Assembly: GCA_000969725.1 (NCBI GenBank)
Contig: JXSR01S072759.1
Direction: 5' to 3' (one strand)
Length of the DNA: 27,725 nucleotides
Source: Ophiothrix spiculata
Taxonomy: Eukaryota; Echinodermata; Ophiuroidea; Amphilepidida; Ophiotrichidae
Part shown: in pieces, positions 1 to 10,791 of the stretch
Position numbering within the stretch: position 1 is the first letter of the stretch
Layout: the number at the start of each line of letters is the position of its first letter
The notes under the pieces: model-generated
Databases searched by the model: none
Told to the model about the DNA's origin: nothing
The model's input: only the letters and a program-made list of their open reading frames with translations
Position numbers and translations under genes: made by a program

Positions 1-34
1 ATCATGATATGTTACTACAAAGTTATGTTATACC

Positions 35-398
35 CATAGATTTAAAGGGGAGATACCAAGCTTTGTATACCGGCCCGTGTAATGGCGTCGTCAGCCATGG
101 AGCTCAAATTGGGGTTATTCGGGTCCACTCGAGACAAGCCGAATCTTGACCGACCGTTAGCGGGCGCTATATATTTGTTATTGTGCGTCTTCCAAGACCT
201 CAGCAGAGATGCGTAATTTATCTTATCCAGCACACACAAGATTTACGCAGACAGTGCGCCTAAACAAAACAAACGCAAAAGATCATGGATGAGCTAAAGT
301 TGCGACAAGTCCCGACGCAGCTTCTGTGAAAACCCAAATACCCCCAATTGCCGGGAAAAAAATGGCAGCATGGCTTGTATCTCCCCTTTAAATCTATG
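35..398. mobile_element. MITE family A, copy 1 (8-bp TSD)
   Basis: The ends are inverted repeats: CATAGATTTAAAGGGGAGATAC at the left, its exact reverse complement at the right. The element is flanked on both sides by the direct repeat GTTATACC (27-34 and 399-406), a perfect 8-bp target-site duplication. A subterminal second inverted block (around AATTGGGGGTATT) extends the arms imperfectly to about 80 bp. There is no transposase, so it is non-autonomous. The 8-bp duplication fits the hAT or P superfamilies; the CATAG terminus is not typical hAT, so the superfamily stays open. A second copy lies at 9891-10231 in the opposite orientation. The interior is richer in CpG than its surroundings. Confidence 0.9.
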
Positions 399-406
399 GT
401 TATACC

Positions 407-710
407 TCAAGATGGCAAAATTCAATCACAACATTATGACTGTTACTTACCTTTTTACCATTATCAGACAATTCATGCTTCAATTTGTCACAATTCTCTT
501 CCAACATTTCTATTCTTGCCTAAAAAAAATACAAACAATAAAAATTGTTACTCCTCATGCAATCTCATATACAGGGATGGTTATGGCTTTTTGTAATTTT
601 GCCTGAATTTGCCTGAAAATGTGAATTTCCCAATACTTTTGTACAGTAATCATGCCTGCCTATAGCAAAAATGATGGTAAACAAAGTCAAATCAAAACAA
701 AAGTGTTACA
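407..710. other. Non-genic spacer
   Basis: AT-rich sequence between two transposons. The small plus-strand reading frames here are short, overlapping and without codon or domain signal. I see no gene. Confidence 0.6.
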
Positions 711-715
711 TTGAC

Positions 716-1646
716 CAGTTAGGACCGCGCACGGATTTCAGTGATCATAATGATCACTGATTACAGTGAACATTTGTAGAAAAAGGAAGTTGATGATTGC
801 CTCAAGTAAACTTCAAGTAAATCTTTCCAGATGTTGAATTAAAGTACAAATGATATCCCATGATACAGTGCAAGTATGTATCCATAGTTTCTGATATCCA
901 CGTAGCCTTCAACTGCTCAGTCTGCTTAAATAATTGACAAAAACAACCAATATTTAGAGGTATTATGGGCCTGTAAAGATAAGTTAAATGACCACCAAGG
1001 ACTTAAATTTTGGGGTCGCTGATGATATTTTCATTAAATTAAGACCTTGATCTTATAACAGCAGGTGTGAAAGTCTAGGTGTCTGGTTTTTTTAACCTGG
1101 TGTTGGTTTTCTGAAAAGTTCATGTTTTGGTAGTTTTACCAGACTGTTCACTGAAATCAGTGAACGATGATCACTAAAACCAGTGTTCAATGGAATATTC
1201 TTCTCAACCAGCAAATTATGAAATATACATTTGGTGACTGTCACCTCCAGGCAGTCAAAGAATCTTGGTGGAAACATGTTTTTAAAGTTAATCTGAGCTA
1301 AAATAAAGATCAAGTTCATTATTGATTCGTCTGCTAAAGCTAATTCTTTGACTCAAAAATCATTTTCTGGTAGTAATTCTTGGATTAAATTCATAATTAG
1401 CTACTTTTATAATAGTTGAACCATATTTATCATCAATACATGTATTCATTTTGTAAAACACCTCTCTTTTGTTACTTAAATCTCGTTAAATAATGATATT
1501 TCTAATGTATGCCATTGTTTTCTATAGATGCACTGTGAACTTTGCAATCTCATCCCTTTTTTGAAAAACCTAAAGAGGGCAGTATAAAAATATCACTAAA
1601 ATTAGTGATCATAGTGATCACTGAAATCAGTGCGTGGTCCTAACTG
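716..1646. mobile_element. 931-bp DNA transposon with palindrome-rich inverted ends
   Basis: The left end starts CAGTTAGGACCGCGCAC and the right end is its near reverse complement (GTGCGTGGTCCTAACTG). Both arms continue with nested TGATCACT palindromes for about 55 bp. TTGAC occurs immediately outside both ends (711-715 and 1647-1651), consistent with a 5-bp target duplication. Another copy of the TCACTGAAATCAGTGA motif lies inside, near 1147-1165. No transposase frame is visible; the minus-strand frame at 1092-1319 shows no recognisable domain. The superfamily is not assigned; a 5-bp duplication is unusual and narrows the choice. Confidence 0.8.
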
Positions 1647-1779
1647 TTGACAGATACATTTATTTTTGGTCTATATGACATAAACAGTAGCTGTAACACA
1701 CAAAAGCAAATGTTTTGGGGATAATTAACAATATATTCATATGAATTTTAGAAGTTTTGAATAAGGAATCATTAACCCT

Positions 1780-1911
1780 AACACTTTAGACCGCTTCTTC
1801 TCCTCGGAAATCTGAAATTAAAAAATGTTGGATTTTACACCTGGATTCAAACTCACAACCTCCCGTTTCCCGATCCAATTATCACTATGTCAAGCCACTG
1901 AGCAGGCGCTG
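1780..1911 (-). mobile_element. tRNA-derived SINE fragment
   Basis: Read on the minus strand from about 1911, the sequence has an A-box-like stretch (TGCTCAGTGGCTTGA) followed about 50 bases later by a B-box-like GAGTTTGAATCC (about 1842-1854). This is the spacing of a tRNA-derived RNA polymerase III promoter. It does not fold as an intact tRNA and no clear tail or duplication is visible, so it is an old or truncated SINE head. The 3' limit is uncertain. Confidence 0.5.
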
Positions 1912-2652
1912 TCATGGCAGCAATTTTGTGATCATAGCTAACTCAGGTCTATGACGAATTTGGGCTTAGGCAAATTTTTTAACTTTGTGGAATGGGATAT
2001 AGTGAGATTCAGTGGGGTTAAGGTTAAGGGAACTAAGAAAGGACAAATAAAAATGCATCTATAGGGATTGCTATAGTAATGAAATAGAATGTACACTGTG
2101 TTTTTAAAATCTGAAATATAGATTTAACCAATCACCACTGAAGCGTCACTGAAGATGAACACATCATGCAATATTGCACAAGTGTATAACTAAGTTGAAA
2201 GTGGTCTTGCCTTGGATTTGAGTTTTATAACAGGTACAGTTACATCAGAGTTCAATTAGGTGATCTTTACCAAGTTGCTAAATGGCAAAAAAGATCTTCA
2301 TTTTTGAGATAAAGTTTTGTTGCAAAACTTTGAGAGACTATAAAAAGACAGTCTGCTACCTGATACAAACTTTCATCTTATCTAGTTGAAAAAATCACAC
2401 TTTCTTATGGACATTTTGTTAGCTACCAGGTGGCTTTTATGGCATAAACATTGGATTAAGGAGGCTATTGCTATAGGAATCATGAATAGGGATGAGGGGC
2501 AATATCATTCAAGGCAATGACCTTCTAAAGAATTCACCTAGCAGCCTTGTTACTAAGCAACAGACAACAAGAGTCATGAATAAGATTGTCACTTCACCAT
2601 TAGTGTTGAAAACTCAGCTGGTGGCTAATGAAATGTCCACAAGTGATTTCTT
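1912..2652. other. Non-genic spacer
   Basis: No exon with usable splice sites or coding bias was found on either strand. The 65-codon plus frame at 2492-2689 runs into the neighbouring transposon and is treated as chance. Confidence 0.5.
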
Positions 2653-2828
2653 TGACCAAGTATACTTTAGGTCCCATCCAAAATTTTAGGGTAAGGGTTT
2701 GGGTTAAGCTATGTTTAGGGTTAGGGTCGGGTCATGGTTAGGGTTTTGTTATGGCTTGGCGAGTTAGGGTTGGGTCATGGTTAGGGTCAAGTTATGACTT
2801 AGCAATGGGACCTAAATATACTTTTTAC
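2653..2828. mobile_element. MITE family B, copy 1, telomere-like interior
   Basis: The arms read AAGTATACTTTAGGTCCCATC on the left and, inverted, GATGGGACC-like sequence ending in CTTTTTAC on the right (GGGACCTAAATATAC at the inner edge). GATTTCTT (2645-2652) and GATTACTT (2829-2836) match at 7 of 8 positions, a decayed 8-bp target duplication. The interior is a degenerate tandem of GGGTTA/TTAGGG-like units. The same architecture occurs at 12798-12956. Confidence 0.8.
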
Positions 2829-3243
2829 GATTACTTAATGGACTAGATAAAATTGAAATGCCGATAACATTGTTCAACCACAGTCCTTATAAATCTTTTC
2901 AAAAGTCTGCTATTTGACAATCTCTGGAATAAGAAATCTATTTACACATGCATAATAAAACAAACAAGGATTAGGAAAATAATAGAATAGGGGTAGATTA
3001 CTTGAACCATAAGGCTGTGTTCGGCAAGAATCTCAATAATGCTAAAATCTAGTTTCTTGGTTGTTCAACACTTTACTAAGTGCAGTATACCATGTTTGAA
3101 TCTCCCATTCAGATATCTGGTTGTGCACTTTGGTGAAGCCGAATACAATATCATACTGAGGAAATAGCTATATAAATTGCTTTTACACAGAAATTGTGAT
3201 TATAGTGCATTTGAGTGCTGTTGAGCTCATGCAGTGAGCCAAC

Positions 3244-3381
3244 CTGGGTAGTCATGTGACGTCCACCATCTTGGTATCTCTGTTCTATCCTTCTGATAGA
3301 TTCAGCCAATGCAGCTTGTTGTTTGACAAATTCATCATAATCAGCCAATGGGATCACTTCTTGTTTGCCAAATTCTGCAGA
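3244..3381 (-). CDS. Exon 15 of coiled-coil scaffold gene
   Basis: 46 codons in phase 0, SAEFGKQEV to GRHMTTQ. It begins after the acceptor AAAATAG and ends at CAG|GTTGGC. The acceptor three codons downstream (CTGCAG) would be out of phase with the preceding exon, which is why the upstream AG was chosen. The segment ADYDEFVKQQAALAESIRR is strongly helical and probably a short coiled coil. The donor is weak (GTTGGC). If it is not used, the frame reads on to a stop at 3151 and this would be the terminal exon. No further exon is recognised to the left, so the C-terminus of the protein is unresolved. Confidence 0.7.
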
Positions 3382-3599
3382 CTATTTTGCATACCAATAG
3401 CGGGCATGAAAGTAATATCATAGCACATATCAGTTAGAATACAAATTAGCCTTACACAAACAAAGATCATCGAAATACCATTGATTAAAATAAGAGAATA
3501 TAAGGGGTATAAGTAAAAGAAAGGTCCTCAGGGTCTTTGAAAAAAGACATTTTTTTCTAATGTCAGAAACTAGAAATACAAAACAAAGTTTATGCGCAA

Positions 3600-3966
3600 A
3601 TGCTCCCGTCTCAGTAGTGGATCAGGCGTTGTTGCTGTTGTTGCATATATGTGAATGTGTTTGATGACACAGACACACACTGTATAACACTTTCTTGCAC
3701 TTTTCATCTTGTTAAGCCTTTCGCCAAGGAAACCCAACTTGGTACTTGGTACCAAGTAAGCTACAGGAAGCTTATTTTCAACTAGGGTCCGAGATGTTTT
3801 CAAATTAAGTTTTTGAATGCAGGAGGAATACCGAACAGAGAAAAACCTATGGAAGAGAGCATGGACTGAAACCAAATGTACATAAAGCACCAGGCCGGGA
3901 ACCTCTTTGGCCTCATTGGTGCAAAGCAAGGAATCTAAACTACCACTGCACTAACCCGCTCCCCAA
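3600..3966 (-). mobile_element. tRNA-derived SINE
   Basis: On the minus strand from about 3966, GGAGCGGGTTAGTGCAGTGG provides an A box and GAGGTTCCCGGCC (3893-3906) a B box, the standard internal polymerase III promoter pair. The remaining roughly 290 bp towards 3600 would be the tRNA-unrelated body. The minus-strand frame covering 3570-3929 is a by-product of the element. The 3' boundary is inferred. Confidence 0.6.
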
Positions 3967-4224
3967 AGCATTTTTTGCATATTCTACTCCTTAATTTGAT
4001 TGACCATATACATAGCAGGATATTCCATGGGAAAATATTTTTCACTAGGTATGCGCCGCAATATAACAACAAAGTTTCGCTATAACCTGTAGAAATCCCA
4101 GAGACAGCAAAAACAACATCTCGCTTATACTACATTTATAATCATGTATTCAAATATTCATATTTACTGATACCTTACAGAATTTGAAAAGTAACAGTCA
4201 TGCAAACAAAAGGTGTTTTGCAAC
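3967..4224. other. Intronic sequence
   Basis: Part of the intron between exons 14 and 15. No feature recognised. Confidence 0.5.
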
Positions 4225-4300
4225 ATAATAATAATAATAATACTTTATTTTTATAGAGCGCAATAACATCAAATGAACTGAAGGCGCTTTACAATAAATA
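4225..4300. repeat. AAT microsatellite plus GCGC-stem repeat end
   Basis: About five ATA units are followed by TACTTTATTTTTATAGAGCGC and, after a short spacer, GGCGCTTTAC. The AGCGC/GGCGCTT pair can form a small stem. This arrangement is common at the end of interspersed repeats in marine invertebrates (general knowledge, not checked here). The rest of the repeat is not delimited. Confidence 0.5.
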
Positions 4301-4555
4301 CATAGGCAATTTTAAAACACAATCAATGAATATTACACAGCATAGATTAAAAGCCCGTAGAAAAGGCAGGATGAAAGACCAAAACTGTGGAATAAACATA
4401 AAAAATGCATAATATAAGTTAAAAAACCAGTGGCATATTGCACAGCAACATGGTGAAATCACAACATACAATGCATGAGAAAAGCAAAACTGAGCAAATT
4501 GTGATCACACCATGCAAGAGCGATAAAGTGTCTACAATAAAGAGAATGAACCAAC

Positions 4556-4690
4556 CCTTTCATTTTTCAAGCCAGTTAGTCTATCCTGAAGACGTCCTTT
4601 AGCTCCTGTAAATCCAGACCCTCCAACTCCAGTGGTTCGTTTCTTATCAGAAGCATCGTAACTAGTCCCATCCTGAGCATCTGGCTTCAA
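4556..4690 (-). CDS. Exon 14 of coiled-coil scaffold gene
   Basis: 45 codons, phase 0 at both ends. The acceptor is TGTACACAG and the donor AGG|GTTGGT. The peptide runs LKPDAQDGTSYD through a Gly-rich stretch (TGVGGSGFTGAKG) to a basic helix-like end (RLQDRLTGLKNER). No domain is recognised. The Gly/Ser part looks disordered. It joins in frame with the exons on either side. Confidence 0.75.
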
Positions 4691-5510
4691 CTGTGTACAC
4701 AAGGAAAATAAACCACTCATACCTCAAATTCTCCATGTGATAATTGATCCAAATAAATCCTCATGCAACTACCAAGAAGCACAGAATTAAATTAAGGCCT
4801 TATTTGCTACTGAGAGGATAGTTGAAAATTTGGTCTACAGGTGTAATTCAAGAACAGAAGACAAAGCAAAGCTATGTATCCTGGGACATGGAAGGTCTGA
4901 CGGCACATTTAAATCTCATGTATAGATATGGTAGCATGTTGTAAAGTGAGCACCTTTTCCATAACAGGATAAAAAAATGCTAAAAAAACATTATTTGGTA
5001 TATCATAGATATTGATTAGCTCTAACAGTTAAAACCATTTTTAATCATAAAACACGCTATTTTTTAAGATAATCCTTAATTACTAGTTAATTAATACACT
5101 GTCATCTATGTAAATCTCAATTTTCAAATGCGTTTTTCTCAAATTAGACCCAACTTTCTAAAATGGCTGTATTTTTTTAATTTTATGCAGCATATTTTCA
5201 AGATTTTCAGGATTTGTTATCAATGTAATGATGCTTCAAATAAAATGATTCAAAACATTTCATGTTGATAACCTCCTATGTTAATTGCATCATCAAGGTC
5301 AATGACCTTTTAATGTCGAGAATGCACGGTAAGTACATATTACATAGGAAATTATTATTACTCAACATGAAAATTTTTCTGTAAAAATTTCTTAAGGTAC
5401 TGCAGGTGAAGTAATATTTCACTTAGAAATGAAACAACAAGCCAATAGGCCTACTTAATGTCATCTATATTCCAATTTGTATATGATTTATCAGAATTTT
5501 TTGTGTTTCG
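4691..5510. other. Intronic sequence
   Basis: Very AT-rich intron between exons 13 and 14. I see no coding signal and no clear repeat before the inverted repeat at 5511. Confidence 0.5.
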
Positions 5511-5634
5511 TAGTCCGTCTAGAAGGACCACTGGCAGCTAGCGAAGAGAGCTTCAAGCTCAGGCTGACGCCCTCGAAGCGAGCTTCGCTCGTTGCTCGCT
5601 TCGCTCGCTGCCCATGGTCCTTCTAGACGGACTA
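5511..5634. mobile_element. 124-bp hAT-like MITE
   Basis: Perfect 20-bp terminal inverted repeats begin TAGTCCGTCTAGAAGGACCA. The direct repeat GTGTTTCG flanks both ends (5503-5510 and 5635-5642), an exact 8-bp target duplication. A TAG terminus with an 8-bp duplication fits the hAT superfamily. The interior is GC-rich and nearly palindromic (GCGAGCTTCGCTCG and similar), so the whole element could fold into a long hairpin. It has no coding capacity. Confidence 0.9.
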
Positions 5635-5642
5635 GTGTTTCG

Positions 5643-6742
5643 TTCTTTGACCATGGTACTTTAAACAGAACAAAAAATCACTTGGCCATTATTTAAGTTT
5701 GACAAAATTAACTAAGAATACAAGATATAATACCCTTCCATCCAAACTTATGAAAACATAGAAAAGAAACATGGTTATTTGGAACCTGAGCCAGTAAATT
5801 GCTCACTCCCGCATCCGCCTGCACTGCCACCCCTGGCACTTTTCATTGTAACTGGTGCCATTTTCAAACAGAATGCAGTATGATTTCAAATTTTTCTACA
5901 CTGAAAGAATTTTAAATTAGGCTTAAAATGAGCTATCAACCATTGCTGTAAGGCAAGGGGTTGTGAAAAAGTAATAAAATTTATGTCACTTCAAAAAAGC
6001 GTTATTCCACCACCCTTTTTGGGTACCCAACTCACGACATGCCACCATATAAGAAAAAAGATAAAAAGTTGCACAGCAATTAATCTAAGCCTCATTTACT
6101 ATCTGGGCATGCTGAGGAGTTGTTTCAAATTGTACTCCATAATGTACTCCATGGGTATAAGATTTTCATTGGACTATATGCAGATAAAGCAATCATATAG
6201 CATGTATATAGAGAATTATACATACAAAAGGAGTGGAACCAAAGTAAAGAGAAGGCCATAACCCTTCAAAGAAAAAGCCAAAAGCCATGGAAGATGTATG
6301 CTTAATTGACAGTCAAAGGTCAGAAGTAAATAAAGAATACTACGTCAGTAGACAAAAGGCATTTTACAAACTTCATGCATAACTTAAAGATTGTCATCAA
6401 AACTAAAGACAATTCAGTACCATGAGACCAGAAAATTGTCCCTTTCTCCAATATTTATGCTGTATAAAGTTTTTGAACTGGAATATCAGCAGTTGAAAAT
6501 TTAAGGATGAGCAAATATACCACCACCATCACCACCACTCACAGAATAAGGTCAATCAAGTACTAGAGATAAAGACTTGTTGTATTTTCAAGCTTCCAAG
6601 GCATTTAAAGAATCAAGCAAAGCATGTGATCTCATATGGAAATACAAAAAAAATCAAAAGTTCAAAATGTTAAAACCATGCTCCCTTTACATTGCATTCA
6701 AGAAGTCAAAAGTGAAACACAAACCCTGCTTTGATGTGATAC
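5643..6742. other. Intronic sequence
   Basis: Continuation of the intron between exons 13 and 14. The plus-strand frames at 5983-6261 and 6577-6831 lack domains; the second is the shadow of exon 13. A short (CCA/CAC)-rich patch lies near 6520-6540. Confidence 0.5.
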
Positions 6743-6823
6743 TGTCTTCGTCCCAGTTCCTGCATCACTTGAACCATTACCTCGTCCATGATGCTTATCA
6801 GTTGATGGTTTGTCAAGTACATC
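6743..6823 (-). CDS. Exon 13 of coiled-coil scaffold gene
   Basis: 27 codons, phase 0 at both ends, DVLDKPSTD to DAGTGTKT, hydrophilic and probably disordered. The acceptor is TTTCAAACAG and the donor ACA|GTATCA. An internal CGAG|GTAATG looks like a better donor but is phase 1 and would create a stop in the next exon after about ten codons. The phase-0 donor was therefore preferred. The internal site could allow a truncated alternative product. Confidence 0.65.
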
Positions 6824-7149
6824 CTGTTTGAAAGTCATTAAGATTTGATGAAAGTCATTTGAGAACAAATTAACAAAAAAATACCATATTTATTCATTTT
6901 AGCATCTAGCTTGAACCCTATATATGAGAATTTTTTGGTTTGGCACTTGAAGATCAGAGAGCCTTCTATTGCTAGTGGGTGAATGTTTACACACTCACTC
7001 AATAGTGATAAGTTTATTTATTAATAATAAAATTGATTAGATTATAAAGTTATAAAGAAGTAATTTGGACCTTTTTGAAATGAATACAGCTCCTGATCCC
7101 ACAGGTAGGAGTAAAACAACTCATAATGGGTAAAAGTCACTGGATGTTA
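6824..7149. other. Intronic sequence
   Basis: Intron between exons 12 and 13; nothing recognised before the inverted repeat at 7150. Confidence 0.5.
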
Positions 7150-7547
7150 GGCCATATTAAAAAAAACCTTTGTCTCAAAGCTCCTGCGCGCGTTAGTTTT
7201 AGCGTGCGCGTTAGTTTCCTTAAAAATCCAAAAACCGAATTTTATTTCACCTTTTAAATTTTTTTCCTCCAAAATCACGAAATACAACTCGCAATCCAAG
7301 GAAAAAAGTTCTTATTTTCTTCCGTTTCCATTTATAACTCATAAAGACAGGGAAACATATTCACAATTCTGTTTCTTTGTTTTATTTCAATATCTTTACA
7401 CATCGTATGATAAAGGAGTCGTCAATATGACTTTTAAATCAGTGAAAAAATTCAAAAGAAAAAAAAAGAAAAAGAAAAAAATCGCATTCCGCATTAGGTT
7501 TTTGAGAGCTGGAGAGCTTTGAGACAAATGTTTTTTTTAATATGGCC
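7150..7547. mobile_element. PIF/Harbinger-like MITE
   Basis: Inverted ends GGCCATATTAAAAAAAAC, followed by TTTGTCTCAAAGCTC in both arms, about 36 bp in total. TTA is present directly outside each end (7147-7149 and 7548-7550). A 3-bp TTA duplication with GG-starting termini is characteristic of the PIF/Harbinger superfamily. The interior has a short direct repeat of GCGCGTTAGTTT-like sequence near 7186-7218 and no transposase. Confidence 0.8.
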
Positions 7548-7550
7548 TTA

Positions 7551-8922
7551 TGACTAAATGGAATATTTAGAATGCTGAGAATATTGGAGAGTGGGGAAAG
7601 GTAGAATCTTTTATCAAACCACAAAGGCATTTATGATCATATTTATGGGGAAAATAGAGTGAAGCATTGAGACGTATTACATTAGGTATTTCAGCACTTC
7701 GGGACGTTGCACTTAAACTCACAGGGATGTTCAATATTATATTGAGCGAAACATTCATCAAAAAAGTTATTTTTGTGAAGTTTTGTTAAAATAAAGTTTA
7801 ATAAATTACAGAAAATAACTAAATATTAAATAATTAAAATTGACCTTTAGTATGATAGATTTGTTATATAACACTTTGCACCTGATTATTTCCCACACCA
7901 CACCACCATTTCACTAAAATAACTAACAATATGTAATTATATAATGAAATAGAAACAAAATCTATGAACAAAGTAACAAAGATTAATGTAAAATGTAAGA
8001 TTGATCTATAATGCACTACAGAAATGCTATATGTTAGTCATTGTCAAAAAATCAAAAAATCTCTTGATGTTAAAAAGACATATGAATTTGCGGATACCCT
8101 TTCAATGTATTTACTCATCCAATTTCTGAATGGAATTGCTTATCATTATGTAAAACTGAGATGTAGTAAAACCTACAGGTCAGAAAGTCAGGAACAATTA
8201 CCGAGGAAATAGCTCATATATCTACAACTTCCAAGAGTAAGATAAAACAAAAATCAAGGAAACTATATTTGATAAAACTATTATTATGACAGATAGAGCA
8301 TAATACCAAGTTGACTTTTACAATGAATATTTGATTAACACCAGCTAGATGTTAAGTTTCAAATTAAATATGCCAAGAATGTTGACAATACACTTTACCA
8401 ACAAACGTCCTACAAAAAATAAGAGGAAATGCATGTATTTCAAAACTCCAAATCCAGAGGAACATTAACCACATGACTAAATCATCAAAATTACTGTCCT
8501 GTAAAGTGTAAAAATATCAAGCTTCTTTTGCACCTTAAAGAGAGCAAAGGATAACAAGTAATGAAAAATTTAACAAAGTAATAAACTAATTATAGAGAAA
8601 AGCAGAGGTATGTATAATAAAGAGAACCATTGAAGTTTCCTTTGTTATTTTTGTTTTTCAACAATGATATTATTATTCTATCAAATGAATAGTGGCAAGC
8701 TTTTTTTACTAGAAACAACCAGTTAATGGTTTTATTTCATTTACAACCTTCAATATCATCAGGAAATCTCAATGTTTCAATTTATAAAGCATTCCAAGAA
8801 TATCAAGACCACTATATTCACCAAGCAGGCCCTATCCATTCTACCCAACTATAAAATCTTTAGAACTACTACCAATTTCATGAAAAAGAAACCATAAAAT
8901 AAACAGCTGTCAAAAATCTTAC
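7551..8922. other. Intronic sequence
   Basis: Very AT-rich remainder of the intron between exons 12 and 13. No exon, RNA gene or delimited repeat seen. Confidence 0.5.
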
Positions 8923-9630
8923 AGCATCTTGTCCATCTGAAGGTTTCTGCCTAAACAAAGATGAAGATGGATGGAGTTCAAACTCTGGACTTGAAGAATC
9001 TCCTTGTGACCTTTGCGAACGTAAAGATGAAGCTGCCTTCTTATGAAGTAAATCCTCCTCAGGCATAGACAAAGATCTTCTTGGGACTTTATGATCTGCA
9101 GTAGCTTTTGGGCTATCAGATTTAACATCTGGTCGAAAGAGGTTTAGCATTTGAGTAAGCTTATTGTTCTGTGCTGTCACTTGTTCAGTTAAAGGTGACA
9201 TGACTCTTGTATCGCTGGACTCCTCATCTGCTTTATTCTGCAAAGGTCCTAGGCTAGATGGCCTCACTGGAGGTCCTGATTCCACTGTTTTGGTGTTATT
9301 TTGTACTGGTTGTACTTTGTCAGGACTCTGGCTGGCTCCTGTTATCATGGGTTGACGTCTCGGAAAGAAACGAGCGAAAACGGAATCTGAATTCAATTCT
9401 CCATTTGTTCTTTGAGAAATGACATTTTGCCCCTTGACATCTTGCTTCTTGTTCTGTGGTGAAGCATCTGATCCAGGAGGGGTGGGAAGTTGTCTCCCAG
9501 ATGACATTGACCTTGGCCTTCTTTCTGCAATGTCATCACCAGATGTTTCATCGGAGGGAGGGCTTTTCCCATCTACACTGCTGCTTCTTGGGGGCACATT
9601 GGGGAGTTGTCTCACTGTTTCTCTTTTCCT
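8923..9630 (-). CDS. Exon 12 of coiled-coil scaffold gene, Ser/Pro-rich region
   Basis: 236 codons, phase 0 at both ends; acceptor TTATTTCAG, donor GCT|GTAAGA. The peptide is low-complexity, rich in Ser, Pro, Arg and Gln, and almost certainly disordered. Two related proline motifs, RQLPNVPPR (about residues 7-15) and RQLPTPPGS (about 46-54), resemble SH3 ligands. RRPRSMS and VPRRSLSMP are basophilic-kinase-like sites. A short amphipathic stretch (QVTAQNNKLTQMLNLF, near residue 150) may be a binding helix. No enzymatic domain is present. It probably serves as a regulated C-terminal tail of the coiled-coil protein. Confidence 0.85.
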
Positions 9631-9890
9631 CTGAAATAAGTTGGTTGTAAAATATCATTATTTTGGTTTAACATCACAAACAAACATCTGCTTTTTACCT
9701 TAAACCAAATATTTTCCCAGAAAGTAAAAAGAGATTTAAAACACTGGGGAACAGAAGTCTATATATATAATCAACACAAACTGGTTAAAGATGATATCTA
9801 ATTGGAGCCTCAAGTAAAGAAATTCCATCAATTTGAAGGCAACACACAGTGCATAAAAAAGGGCTTTTTACTACACATTTAGACAAGAAC

Positions 9891-10231
9891 CATAGATTTA
9901 AAGGGGGGATACAAGGCAATCCGCCATTTTTATTCCGACATGGAGACAAAATTGGGGGTATTCGGGTATTTGCCGATAGCTTGCCGATGGTGCATCGCAC
10001 CTTGTCATAATGCGCCAATATTGAAGCACGCACACACGCTTTGCGTGCAGGTTGGCATATCATTCGCGTAAAGTATTATTTGCGCAGGTTGTCTCTACGC
10101 GTAACTAAGTCTTGGCACTCGGATTTTGCCGCGAACCGAGTTGACCCGAATACCCCCAATTTGAGCTCCATGGCTGACGACGCCATTACACGGGCCGGTA
10201 TACAAAGCCTGGTATCTCCCCTATATCTATG
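9891..10231. mobile_element. MITE family A, copy 2 (8-bp TSD)
   Basis: Same termini as the element at 35-398 (CATAGATTTAAAGGGG at the left, a slightly shortened inverse at the right). It is flanked by ACAAGAAC at 9883-9890 and 10232-10239, a perfect 8-bp target duplication. About 75 bp at one end and 115 bp at the other match copy 1 in inverse orientation, while the middle has diverged. The apparent shared peptide (MADDAITRAGIQSL) in both copies is conserved DNA, not a gene. It sits in the intron between exons 11 and 12. Confidence 0.9.
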
Positions 10232-10503
10232 ACAAGAACAGAATCACTGACAATACTCTGGGATACAGCTAAAGAAAAAGTAACACTGTTATTAAGTGTC
10301 CATTCACCCAGAAATATTCACAGCAGAGATTTTACAGTCTTCACCAAAGTAACAAGATACATGAATAGGCTTGACTTTAAATACAAGAACCCTTCTCAGA
10401 TATAGGCCAGTACTGATACAGGTTACCCAAAAAAAAACTTGATGATGACTAGGAAACAGAAAGATAACAACTGAATCTAATGAAATCAAAAACCAAACTC
10501 AAC

Positions 10504-10791
10504 TCTTCTTTCTTTCTTAGAACGCAACCTTTTTTCAGGAAGAAAACTTGACAATAATGGTGCATTGCGAAGCATTCCCATGACTTCCCCTTCAGAAGAT
10601 TCCGTCCCCATAGTATGAGCAGACTCCGGCAGAGACTGGCGGCCAGTACCAAGGATTTCATCAGGACCTTCTGTTGTCTCTGATGCAGACTGTCGTTGAT
10701 CAAGAATCTCATCTGGTCCTTCTGTGGTACCTGATGAATCGTCCAGTGATGTCACTACTGTCAGAGTTCTCTCTTCTTTATCTGCTTGATG
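10504..10791 (-). CDS. Exon 11 of coiled-coil scaffold gene
   Basis: 96 codons, phase 0 at both ends, HQADKEERTLTV to RLRSKKERR. The acceptor is AATTGTAG; the donor AGA|GTTGAG is weak. If it is unused, the frame stops a few codons later and would give a short isoform. The peptide contains a direct repeat, TTEGPDEIL, twice within 25 residues, inside an acidic Ser/Thr-rich segment. It ends in a very basic cluster (KRLRSKKERR) that continues into the next exon's RKRE and could act as a nuclear-localisation or acidic-partner motif. Confidence 0.8.

Noticed and set aside
42..239. A conserved peptide (MADDAITRAGIQSL) encoded here on minus and again at 10041-10232 on plus
   Set aside because: Both lie inside copies of the same MITE; the conservation is that of the transposon ends and the rest of each frame does not match.
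1842..1911. A genuine tRNA gene
   Set aside because: The A and B boxes are present but the acceptor and anticodon stems do not pair properly; it fits a SINE head.
3570..3929. 119-codon minus-strand frame
   Set aside because: It overlaps the A and B boxes and body of a tRNA-derived SINE and has no domain signal.
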